Assembly (NCBI GenBank): GCA_900538465.1
Contig: UPXV01000052.1
Location: forward strand, 1-11,973
Length of the DNA stretch: 11,973 nucleotides
Direction of reading: 5' to 3'
DNA from: an uncultured Erysipelotrichaceae bacterium
GTDB taxonomy: Bacteria; Bacillota_I; Bacilli_A; Erysipelotrichales; Coprobacillaceae
Made by a program: the position numbers and the translations under genes. The stretch's first letter is position 1; each line of letters starts with the position of its first letter. Of this stretch, positions 6,496-11,973 are shown piece after piece. Below the pieces are notes generated by a model. The model ran no database searches and was not told the DNA's origin. It saw only the letters and a list, made by a program, of their open reading frames with translations.

Positions 6496-7479
6496 TTATA
6501 AATCTGATGGAAACTGAATACCTGCTTCTAATCTAGCCATTGTCTGAACCTTAGAAACATCTAAACTTTTATCAAGCATTTCATAACAATACTCATAATC
6601 ATTTTCATTAATTGCACGAATAAATGCTTTAAATTCTGGTACCAGTCTTTGTGTTGCACTCCCATCATCATATCTCTCGTAAGTTCCATCATTTAACTCT
6701 AAAGTAACTTCACCAATAAGATTTGGTGGATAATGTGTCTTAATACATCCTTGAGTTCCTTGAATAATACCTCCATAAATACCTCTACAGTCTTTAGCTG
6801 CAATACAAGTTGCTACATAATTATCATAATTTAATACAAGGACTCCACTTGTATCAATATTTCTTTCAATATTGGCATAATATTTCACATCTTTTGGTTT
6901 CCCAACCAATCCCATAACATAATGTAAATTATAGAGATTTAAATCCATTAAAGCGCCACCTGACTTATTTGGATCAAACGCCGGTAATATCTCTCCATTT
7001 CTAAAAGCATCATATCTTCTGGAATATTGAGAATATTGAGATGTAATGAGTTTAATTTCCCCAATTCTTGGTAGCCACTCTTGAATCTTTTGATAATTAG
7101 GTAAATATAAAGTTGTAATCGCTTCAAAAATAAATAGATTATTTTTTCTAGCCATATCACTTAAAGCCAAAGTTTCTTCGTAATTTGAACACATTGGTTT
7201 TTCTACAATGACATTTAAACCTTTTCCCATTGCTTTCATACAATAACTATAATGTAAGAAGTTAGGCACAGCTACATAAACAGTATCAATATTTAACTCA
7301 CATAATTCTTCAAATGACCCAACGGCATTTTTAACTCCATTTGCATCACATAATTCTTTCACCTGTTTTATAGTTTCTGGTGTACCTTGTACTGCCACAA
7401 CTTCTAGTCCATCAAACTCAATTAATTTTGGTAAAAATTCCTGCACTATTGTCCCTGATCCAATAATTCCTAATTTCAT
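6496..7479 (-). CDS. Gfo/Idh/MocA-family NAD(P)-dependent oxidoreductase
   Basis: This 327-residue protein has the family's usual length and layout. An N-terminal Rossmann fold carries GIIGSG (4-9); EKP with the conserved lysine is at K94. The C-terminal catalytic domain has SGGALMDLNLYNLHY (173-187), supplying D179, Y183 and H186 in the family's active-site helix. There is no acidic residue right after the second strand (VAVQGT), so NADP use is possible, though this is weak evidence. Members oxidise or reduce hydroxyl/keto groups on sugars and inositols, and several act at C3 of glucosides. The gene is between a VOC gene and a GH1 gene in a PTS operon, which suggests it acts on the imported sugar phosphate or its product. 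GAGG about 7 nt before the ATG serves as ribosome binding site. The exact substrate is not readable. Confidence 0.88.
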   Translation of the reverse strand: MKLGIIGSGTIVQEFLPKLIEFDGLEVVAVQGTPETIKQVKELCDANGVKNAVGSFEELCELNIDTVYVAVPNFLHYSYCMKAMGKGLNVIVEKPMCSNYEETLALSDMARKNNLFIFEAITTLYLPNYQKIQEWLPRIGEIKLITSQYSQYSRRYDAFRNGEILPAFDPNKSGGALMDLNLYNLHYVMGLVGKPKDVKYYANIERNIDTSGVLVLNYDNYVATCIAAKDCRGIYGGIIQGTQGCIKTHYPPNLIGEVTLELNDGTYERYDDGSATQRLVPEFKAFIRAINENDYEYCYEMLDKSLDVSKVQTMARLEAGIQFPSDL

Positions 7480-7500
7480 ATATTTCCTCTTTCTAAATAG

Positions 7501-7553
7501 AAAGTAGTATTTAATCGTTCAAAAAATCTCTATAACAATTAAAATACTACTTT
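7501..7553 (-). repeat. 12-bp inverted repeat between the VOC and oxidoreductase genes
   Basis: AAAGTAGTATTT at 7501-7512 and its exact reverse complement at 7542-7553 frame a 29-nt loop. On the minus strand the stem is followed by CTATTTAG rather than a U run, so it is a poor terminator. It fills most of the 80-bp space between the VOC stop and the next ribosome binding site. A processing or mRNA-stabilising hairpin that separates the upstream and downstream parts of the transcript is plausible but unproven. Confidence 0.6.
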
Positions 7554-7559
7554 TCTTAA

Positions 7560-8045
7560 TTAAATTTCTTTGTCAAAGTGTCCAATAACCTGATATGAAT
7601 TTTCAGTAAATTGCATAATCTCAAAAAAGTTTCCGTCTGGATCTTTAGTCCACATTTGATAAGTCCCACTAGGTCCTTTAGAAATCTCAGTTAAGAACTG
7701 TACACCTCTAGATTCTAAAATTTCTCTTGTTTTATAAATATCATCAACTGTTAAAGCAAAATGTGAATATCCTAAACTATCATTGAATTGAGCATGTTCC
7801 TTCTGATTATCAATTTTAGGAAAAATTTCAATAAATTGATTAGGAGCTAATTCAATATAAGTATTAAAGATTTTATTAGGCTCCTTTTTTGCAACATCCT
7901 GAAAAACTTTACGATCATCACGATTTAAATAAACACTGTAACGAGTCAAAGTTTTCATTTTACATCCTAATTTATTCGTATAGAAATCAATCATTTCATC
8001 CATCTTATCTGTGTAAAATGCAATATGCATGACATCATTAAACAT
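7560..8045 (-). CDS. VOC / glyoxalase-superfamily protein with intact metal ligands
   Basis: A 161-residue two-module VOC protein. The four metal-ligand positions are filled canonically: H7 in MHIAF, E73 in FIEIF, H95 in YSHFAL and E142 in FFEIMQ, and the DPDGN turn (135-139) is typical. The start is set at ATG 8043-8045 because AAAGGAGGG (8052-8060) lies at ideal distance and the protein then begins directly at the first VOC strand; a TTG 57 bp upstream has no such site. VOC enzymes include glyoxalase I, epimerases, isomerases and dioxygenases. In a sugar operon an isomerase/epimerase or a detoxifier of a reactive carbonyl by-product is possible. It is separated from manA by a 146-bp leader with two hairpins, so its expression may be set separately from the first two genes. 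Confidence 0.85.
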   Translation of the reverse strand: MFNDVMHIAFYTDKMDEMIDFYTNKLGCKMKTLTRYSVYLNRDDRKVFQDVAKKEPNKIFNTYIELAPNQFIEIFPKIDNQKEHAQFNDSLGYSHFALTVDDIYKTREILESRGVQFLTEISKGPSGTYQMWTKDPDGNFFEIMQFTENSYQVIGHFDKEI

Positions 8046-8051
8046 ATAACG

Positions 8052-8060
8052 CCCTCCTTT
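8052..8060 (-). promoter_or_regulatory. Strong ribosome binding site that fixes the VOC start
   Basis: AAAGGAGGG on the minus strand lies 6-7 nt before ATG 8045. It shows that the frame's upstream extension to a TTG near 8102 is not translated as part of this protein. Confidence 0.85.
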
Positions 8061-8066
8061 TAATCT

Positions 8067-8088
8067 TGCCTTAAAATCAATTAAGGCA
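8067..8088 (-). repeat. 8-bp perfect hairpin before the VOC ribosome binding site
   Basis: TGCCTTAA (8067-8074) and TTAAGGCA (8081-8088) pair perfectly around a 6-nt loop. The hairpin ends 6 bp from the ribosome binding site at 8052-8060. No U run follows on the minus strand, so it is not an intrinsic terminator. It could act on translation or mRNA decay. Confidence 0.5.
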
Positions 8089-8142
8089 CTTATTTTATTC
8101 AATGAAAAAATTTATATTAATTTCTTTTTTACTTTTTTTATC

Positions 8143-8173
8143 AATATGAATTTATATTACAGAAATTCATATT
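8143..8173 (-). repeat. 11-bp inverted repeat in the manA-VOC gap
   Basis: AATATGAATTT at 8143-8153 and its exact reverse complement at 8163-8173 enclose a 9-nt loop. On the minus strand it is followed by an A-rich stretch, not U, so it does not look like a terminator in the direction of transcription. It starts about 20 bp after the manA stop. Together with the second hairpin it makes this 146-bp gap the most structured joint in the operon. A weak internal promoter (TTGATA at 8139-8144 and TAATAT 19 bp on) overlaps it, but such matches are common in AT-rich DNA. Confidence 0.5.
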
Positions 8174-8191
8174 TGAAATGATTTCCATTCC

Positions 8192-9121
8192 TTACATTTC
8201 CATAGCAATCATTATTTCTAATTTACCTTGATACACTGTTCTTGACGAAGCAGGAATCAAAAAGTTATCTCCTATTTTTATAGGATAACTATTGACTGTT
8301 CCATGACCATAAAGAACAGTCACGAGTTGGTATTTTTCTTCTTCACATTGGTATTCATCATATATTTCTACATTTTTTAAAAGAAAATCCTTTTGCTGAT
8401 TATAAATACGAAGTATATAAGATTCTGTTTCAATAACTTGCTTAGGTTGTTTAACAGTATCAATCACTGTGGGTATTTGAATACATGCTTTCGCATCATC
8501 AATATGCAATTCCCTTAGATTTCCATTTTGATCAACTCGATTATAATCATATACACGATATGTTATATTTGTCGATTGGGAAATCTCATAAACAATGCTT
8601 CCCTTTGTACAAGCATGAATTTGACCTGCAGGTACATAAACATAGTCTTTCTTTTGTATTGAAAAATAGTTTAATACCTTTTCAATTTGATGTGATTCTA
8701 TAGCTTTTTCTAATTCCTCATATGACTTCATCGTATGACCAAATACAATATAATGATTTTCTGGTGGCTCAATAAAGTACCAAGCTTCATTTTTACCACT
8801 ATCATATCCTTTTGATTTTGCATAGCAATCTTGAGGGTGGACTTGAATACTCAAGTCATCCTCCGGCGCTAATAATGCAATAATAAATGGAAATTCCATA
8901 TACTTACTTTTAAATAATTTGGGTTCGTTAACCCATAAGTCATGAAGTGTTAAATTTTTATACCTTCCGTTAATAATGCGATTACTTTTCCCTTTTTGAT
9001 CAGCAAAACACCAAGTTTGACCAACAAATTCCGAATAATCTTGAAAATGAAAGTATTCCCTCAACTTCCTACCACCCCATACTGTTTCTAATGGGATAGT
9101 TTCAAATAAAATAGGTTCCAT
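8192..9121 (-). CDS. manA: Class I mannose-6-phosphate isomerase (short Bacillota type)
   Basis: This 309-residue cupin-type zinc enzyme interconverts mannose-6-P and fructose-6-P in the cytoplasm. The zinc ligands are in place: Q93 and H95 in IQVHP, E112 in KNEAWYF, and H169 in PAGQIHA. The catalytic Arg is R189 in TYRVYD. Length and the PPENHYIVFG segment match the Bacillus-type enzymes of about 315 residues rather than the longer E. coli form. The gene starts 9 bp after the stop of the PTS gene, whose TAG overlaps the AGGAG of its ribosome binding site, so the two are translationally close. Its place in a beta-glycoside operon suggests that mannose-6-P, or a related aldose phosphate, is one of the products of the imported sugar, or that the gene supplies general hexose-P balance. 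Confidence 0.94.
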   Translation of the reverse strand: MEPILFETIPLETVWGGRKLREYFHFQDYSEFVGQTWCFADQKGKSNRIINGRYKNLTLHDLWVNEPKLFKSKYMEFPFIIALLAPEDDLSIQVHPQDCYAKSKGYDSGKNEAWYFIEPPENHYIVFGHTMKSYEELEKAIESHQIEKVLNYFSIQKKDYVYVPAGQIHACTKGSIVYEISQSTNITYRVYDYNRVDQNGNLRELHIDDAKACIQIPTVIDTVKQPKQVIETESYILRIYNQQKDFLLKNVEIYDEYQCEEEKYQLVTVLYGHGTVNSYPIKIGDNFLIPASSRTVYQGKLEIMIAMEM

Positions 9122-9130
9122 ACTTTGCTC

Positions 9131-10405
9131 CTAAGCAGCTTGCTTCTCTTCATCTTTTAAAACTTGTTTATCAAGAATTTTAACAAATGGGAAATAAACA
9201 ACACAGCTAATAAGACATGCTATAATTAAGAAAATTCCCATTGCAATTCCACCACCAATTAAGAAACCAGCAATTGGTCCAGGAACAAAATAATTCATAT
9301 CAACAACTGGTGTAGATAAAATTCCCATATTTAATCCAGCATATAATAGAGCATTTATAATTTGTGGTGCTAACACAAATGGTACCAGCATAATTGGATT
9401 CATAACAACTGGTAGTCCAAACATGGCAGGCTCTGTAATGTTAAACATACCTGGTATTAATTGTAGTTTTCCTTGTGTTTTGTAACGTGCACTTTTTGTA
9501 AAAAAAGCCATACATATAAATAATCCAAACAAAGCTCCAGGTCCACCAATTAATTGAGCTGGTATCATATAACTACCTAATGAAAGCATATTTGGAATAG
9601 CTGTCCCACTCACATTTGCAGTAATATTAGCAACTAAAGGTGGATATAAAACAGCCATGAGAATTGGCATTAATGCCATATTGTGGATACCACACCACCA
9701 TAATAAACTATTAAGTAATAACAAAATTGCATGTCCAGCAAACGTATTACCCACTCCACCTAATGGTGTTGCAATACATGTACTTATTAAGTCAGGTAAA
9801 TTACCAAATGGTGTTGCAGCTAAAACTCCTCTGATAATAATAAATGGTATAGCTGTCAATAATGCAGGTGGAATCATTTTAAAACTTCCTGCAACGTTTG
9901 GTGGAACTGAATCTGGCATTATTAAAACCCAGTTCTTTTTGATAACCCAAGCAAAAATTGATACTGCTAATAAAGAAACAATCATTGCAGTAATAATACC
10001 TACTGATCCTATATAGGTTGTAGTAAGGATAAAATCTCCAGTTTCATTTACAGAATATGGTAAGACAAGCATATAACTTACGATTGCGATAAGTCCAGAA
10101 TAGGTCCCATCAATCCCTTTTTTCTTACCCAGAGCACGCCCTATACCAAATGCTATATAAATAGCAATTAATTGAAATATTTTAACAACATCTGATAATA
10201 AGCCATAAATTCCCACATTTTTCAAAAAATCAGTCCAAATAGGAATTGGTAGATTAACAATCAGGTTAATAATACTTCCCCCAATTAAAATAGGTAATGT
10301 ACTCGTCATACCTTGTGTGATTGAACTGATATACGTATTACTTTGCATGACATTTGCCACACGACCCAATGCATTAGCAAATAAGTCCATTTTACTTTCT
10401 TTCAT
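9131..10405 (-). CDS. PTS enzyme IIC, lactose/cellobiose (CelB/ChbC) family
   Basis: This 424-residue polytopic membrane transporter imports a beta-linked disaccharide or glycoside while it is phosphorylated by its IIB partner. Family marks are PDSVPPNVAGSF (164-175), WWCGIHN with H241 (most relatives have GIHG), and NITEPAMFG (322-330) with the substrate-contacting N/E-P followed by LPVVMNPI. Hydrophobic segments run through the whole length, and the tail is a short charged stretch (DKQVLKDEEKQAA). It is IIC only: no IIA or IIB domain is fused, and neither gene exists elsewhere in the window, so these must come from another locus. It is the first gene of the operon, with GGAGGG five bases before the ATG and a leader of about 103 nt holding an operator. 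Confidence 0.94.
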   Translation of the reverse strand: MKESKMDLFANALGRVANVMQSNTYISSITQGMTSTLPILIGGSIINLIVNLPIPIWTDFLKNVGIYGLLSDVVKIFQLIAIYIAFGIGRALGKKKGIDGTYSGLIAIVSYMLVLPYSVNETGDFILTTTYIGSVGIITAMIVSLLAVSIFAWVIKKNWVLIMPDSVPPNVAGSFKMIPPALLTAIPFIIIRGVLAATPFGNLPDLISTCIATPLGGVGNTFAGHAILLLLNSLLWWCGIHNMALMPILMAVLYPPLVANITANVSGTAIPNMLSLGSYMIPAQLIGGPGALFGLFICMAFFTKSARYKTQGKLQLIPGMFNITEPAMFGLPVVMNPIMLVPFVLAPQIINALLYAGLNMGILSTPVVDMNYFVPGPIAGFLIGGGIAMGIFLIIACLISCVVYFPFVKILDKQVLKDEEKQAA

Positions 10406-10439
10406 TTTTTCCTCCCTTGTGTTTTACACTTTTACATTT

Positions 10440-10455
10440 ATGGCAACGTTTGCAC
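10440..10455. promoter_or_regulatory. LacI-type operator, downstream copy (O3)
   Basis: The plus strand reads ATGGCAACGTTTGCAC, the imperfect palindrome TGNNAACGTTTGCA shared by three sites here. It lies in the operon's leader at about +54 to +69. The AAC-GTT centre with CG in the middle is what a hinge-helix leucine of LacI-family proteins needs. Confidence 0.7.
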
Positions 10456-10492
10456 ATTCTTCAAAAATAATATGTGCACCTATTTTTTTGAT

Positions 10493-10508
10493 GTGGTAAC
10501 GTTTGCAC
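10493..10508. promoter_or_regulatory. LacI-type operator at the transcription start (O1)
   Basis: GTGGTAACGTTTGCAC, symmetric at 6 of 8 positions per half. It begins at the predicted start site of the operon promoter and covers about +1 to +16, the classic position of a repressor site. It is centred 53 bp from the downstream copy and 57 bp from the upstream one. It also fits the CcpA cre consensus at 13 of 14 positions, so dual use cannot be excluded. Confidence 0.78.
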
Positions 10509-10514
10509 ATTTTC

Positions 10515-10543
10515 AGTTTATCATTATGAAAACAATATGTCAA
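10515..10543 (-). promoter_or_regulatory. Operon promoter (TTGACA, 17 bp, TGA-TAAACT)
   Basis: On the minus strand a perfect -35 TTGACA (10538-10543) is followed by exactly 17 bp and the -10 TAAACT (10515-10520). A TG one base upstream of the -10 makes it an extended -10. The start is expected near 10508, giving a leader of about 103 nt before the PTS gene. Operators lie at about -42 to -57, +1 to +16 and +54 to +69. Confidence 0.8.
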
Positions 10544-10549
10544 CCATTT

Positions 10550-10565
10550 ATGACAACGTTTGCAT
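10550..10565. promoter_or_regulatory. LacI-type operator, upstream copy (O2)
   Basis: ATGACAACGTTTGCAT, symmetric at 6 of 8 positions per half, six bases beyond the operon's -35. It lies between the two divergent promoters, about 45 bp upstream of the regulator's extended -10, so it could also affect expression of the regulator itself. Confidence 0.72.
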
Positions 10566-10609
10566 ATTTTGAAAATTTAATATTTCTATTATGCTTTTTT
10601 GTTTATCTT

Positions 10610-10618
10610 TGTTATAAT
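10610..10618 (+). promoter_or_regulatory. Promoter of the LacI-family regulator gene
   Basis: TGTTATAAT is a consensus -10 hexamer (10613-10618) with the TGn extension. No good -35 lies 16-18 bp upstream (TTATGC at best), which extended -10 promoters tolerate. The start would be near 10625, leaving a leader of about 16 nt that contains GGAG at 10629-10632, 8 nt before ATG 10641. Confidence 0.68.
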
Positions 10619-10640
10619 GAATAATAATGGAGATGATTAT

Positions 10641-11678
10641 ATGACTAAACAAATTAAAACAATTAAAGACATTGCTGAAGTCCTTGGTATTAGTCCTTCA
10701 ACTGTTTCTAGAGTTCTTAATAAAAAAGGATACTATTCTCCTAAGATAGAAGAACAAGTATTAAAAATTGTTGAAGAATCTGGATTTGTATACAATATGA
10801 GTGCTAAAGGATTAAGGTACTCTAAGTCTTTTACTATTGGTCTTATGATTCCAGATATATCAAATGCCTTTTTTAGTTCTTTAGCCTTAATAGTTGAACA
10901 ATATTTTAAAGAAAGAGGTTATTCGTTATATATTTGTAATACAAAATCAGACCCAAATGAAGAGTTTAAGCACCTTAATAACTTTGCATCAAATAAAGTT
11001 GATGGAATTCTTTGTATTGCACAATTAACAAAAATACCCAAAAATTATGAAAAATATAATATTCCTATTGTAGCTATGGATCGATGCCCATGCCATGAAT
11101 TTCCAGTTACAAGAATCATTACAGATGAATATAAAGCTGGATTTGAAATTGCTGAACTGTTAATAGAAAAAGGTTGCCAAAATATTATTCTAATAAGTGG
11201 AAAATACGAAGATTATATTATGTATGAAAATACTATACAGCGTATAAAAGGCTTTCGTGATGGGCTAAAAAAGCATAATAAAATCATTAAAGAAGAAGAT
11301 ATATTAAGAGTTAATCTCTCTTCCGAGGAAGCAATATTTGAGGCTGAAGCTGTTGTTAATTCAGCAATTGCTTCTGGAATAATATTTGATGGTATTTTTG
11401 CACTCACTGATCGTTTTGCACTAGGTGCAGTTTATGCTTTAAATAACGCAGGAATAAACGTTCCCAATCAAGTGAAGGTAATTGGTTTTGATAACAGTAT
11501 ATATTCAATGTTTTCAAGACCATCAATATCTTCAGTTGACAGAAATTTGCACTTAATGGGAATCACTGCATGTGAGAAATTATTTTCATTAATTGAATCA
11601 AATACAAAAATAAAAGAAGAAGAAATTATAATTCCTGCTAAAATAATAGAGCGTGAATCTACAAAATCATTTGACTAA
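10641..11678 (+). CDS. LacI-family transcriptional regulator of the operon
   Basis: With ATG 10641 the protein has 345 residues, normal for the family. GGAG at 10629-10632 fixes this start; earlier in-frame TTG and ATG codons lie inside the promoter. The helix-turn-helix is IKDIAEVLGISPSTVSRVLN (about 8-27). The hinge segment AKGLR carries L58, which matches the leucine that inserts into the central CG of operators. The periplasmic-binding-protein-like sensor domain follows from about residue 63 (FTIGLMIPDISNAFF), with the typical DGIFALTD and VIGFDNS...RPSISSVDRN segments near the end. It is divergent from the PTS operon, and three CG-centred operators lie between them, so it is almost surely the local repressor and perhaps its own regulator. 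The inducer is unknown; a sugar phosphate from the pathway is likely. Confidence 0.93.
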   Translation: MTKQIKTIKDIAEVLGISPSTVSRVLNKKGYYSPKIEEQVLKIVEESGFVYNMSAKGLRYSKSFTIGLMIPDISNAFFSSLALIVEQYFKERGYSLYICNTKSDPNEEFKHLNNFASNKVDGILCIAQLTKIPKNYEKYNIPIVAMDRCPCHEFPVTRIITDEYKAGFEIAELLIEKGCQNIILISGKYEDYIMYENTIQRIKGFRDGLKKHNKIIKEEDILRVNLSSEEAIFEAEAVVNSAIASGIIFDGIFALTDRFALGAVYALNNAGINVPNQVKVIGFDNSIYSMFSRPSISSVDRNLHLMGITACEKLFSLIESNTKIKEEEIIIPAKIIERESTKSFD

Positions 11679-11736
11679 TAATTTAAACATTCTTATATTT
11701 AACGCAGCTTTATAAAACGAATAAAATTCATCAAAT

Positions 11737-11792
11737 AAAAAGTTTCTTAGAATATTGTTATAATTAATATTATAATTTCTATAAACTTTTTT
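11737..11792 (+). terminator. Weak AT-rich hairpin, possible terminator of the regulator gene
   Basis: AAAAAGTTT (11737-11745) pairs with AAACTTTTT (11783-11791). Inside it TTATAAT (11758-11764) pairs with ATTATAA (11769-11775). The outer arm ends in a run of six T. It has little G+C, so it would be weak; it starts 58 bp after the regulator's stop. Confidence 0.35.
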
Positions 11793-11878
11793 AAAATAAA
11801 TGATGGATTTTTTTATATGCTAAATTAATACTAATTTATTACAATACAATCATAGAATATTTTATATAATTAATCTCA

Positions 11879-11913
11879 TATAAAAAGAGAATGTTTTTTC
11901 TAGCATTCTCTTT
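11879..11913 (-). terminator. Intrinsic terminator of the right-edge gene, possibly bidirectional
   Basis: AAAGAGAATG (11884-11893) and CATTCTCTTT (11904-11913) form a 10-bp stem with a 10-nt loop. In minus-strand RNA the stem's GAGAATG/CATTCTC core is followed directly by UUUUU-AUAU, a good terminator five bases after the stop at 11918. In plus-strand RNA only UUU follows, so it would be weaker for the regulator gene. Confidence 0.72.
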
Positions 11914-11917
11914 ACCA

Positions 11918-11973
11918 TTATAAATCACAAATTCCTGTTTTATCTCCATACATAGCATACCAGTCACTATTGA
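11918..11973 (-). CDS. C-terminal end of an unrecognised protein (partial)
   Basis: A minus-strand frame enters from the right edge and ends with TAA at 11918-11920. The 17 visible residues, NSDWYAMYGDKTGICDL, have normal protein composition, and the stop is followed after a few bases by a terminator hairpin with a U run on the same strand. That pairing is why I call it a gene end rather than a chance frame. Too little is present to name a family. It is convergent with the regulator and probably not part of the sugar operon. Confidence 0.6.
   Translation of the reverse strand, partial: NSDWYAMYGDKTGICDL

Larger units (their letters stand above)
11679..11917. other. 239-bp AT-rich space between convergent genes
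   Basis: No convincing gene is visible. The stretch is very AT-rich and holds two hairpins (listed separately) that probably end transcription of the regulator on one side and of the partial minus-strand gene on the other. Confidence 0.6.

Noticed and set aside
8046..8102. N-terminal extension of the VOC protein from a TTG
   Set aside because: The extension is not VOC-like, lacks a ribosome binding site and runs through a hairpin; AAAGGAGGG fixes ATG 8045.
8143..8173. Terminator after manA
   Set aside because: The stem is followed by A-rich, not U-rich, sequence in the direction of transcription.
9657..10016. 119-codon plus-strand frame
   Set aside because: It is antisense to the PTS IIC coding sequence, has no ribosome binding site, and its low-complexity composition mirrors the membrane protein's codons.
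10599..10640. Earlier starts (TTG 10599, ATG 10617) for the LacI-family regulator
   Set aside because: They lie in or on the promoter's -10, while ATG 10641 has GGAG 8 nt upstream and gives the standard N terminus just before the helix-turn-helix.
1..11973. CRISPR arrays, tRNA or rRNA genes, insertion sequences, known riboswitches
   Set aside because: I saw no regularly spaced repeats, cloverleaf sequences, transposase genes or recognisable riboswitch cores on either strand.

Overview
The window is AT-rich DNA (about one third G+C by eye) with dense, same-strand genes, strong AGGAGG-type ribosome binding sites, PTS genes and class I GH1 phospho-glycosidases. This fits a low-GC Bacillota, plausibly a gut Erysipelotrichia/Coprobacillus-like or related lineage; the placement is inference and I see no taxonomic marker such as rRNA.

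Almost everything belongs to one carbohydrate operon on the minus strand, read from right to left: PTS enzyme IIC (9131-10405), class I mannose-6-phosphate isomerase (8192-9121), a VOC protein (7560-8045), a Gfo/Idh/MocA oxidoreductase (6496-7479), a GH1 6-phospho-beta-glucosidase (4966-6447), a second, divergent VOC-like protein (4454-4954), a ROK sugar kinase (3546-4445), an AlsE-type allulose-6-phosphate 3-epimerase (2830-3480), a second, atypical GH1 (1358-2815), and an RpiB-type isomerase (895-1344). After a 288-bp gap comes a UPF0303/HbpS-like gene (82-606), then a strong hairpin terminator at the left edge (1-40). A LacI-family regulator (10641-11678, plus strand) is divergent from the operon. 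At the right edge is the last 17 codons of an unrecognised minus-strand gene, with a terminator hairpin between it and the regulator.

The control region 10406-10640 is unusually readable. A TTGACA / TGATAAACT promoter drives the operon, one LacI-type operator covers its predicted start site, and two more copies lie about 55 bp up- and downstream. The regulator has its own extended -10 promoter.

The likely job is uptake of a beta-linked disaccharide or aryl glycoside by the PTS, hydrolysis of the 6-phosphate, and entry of the sugar phosphate into glycolysis. The combination of AlsE fingerprint, RpiB and ROK kinase matches the D-allose route (allose-6-P to allulose-6-P to fructose-6-P). Independently, the second GH1 has lost the histidine that normally contacts O3 of the -1 sugar, and O3 is the position at which allose differs from glucose. 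Together with a Gfo/Idh/MocA enzyme and two VOC proteins, this suggests a pathway for C3-modified beta-glycosides (beta-allosides or 3-keto sugars) rather than ordinary cellobiose use. That is an inference, but a specific and testable one.
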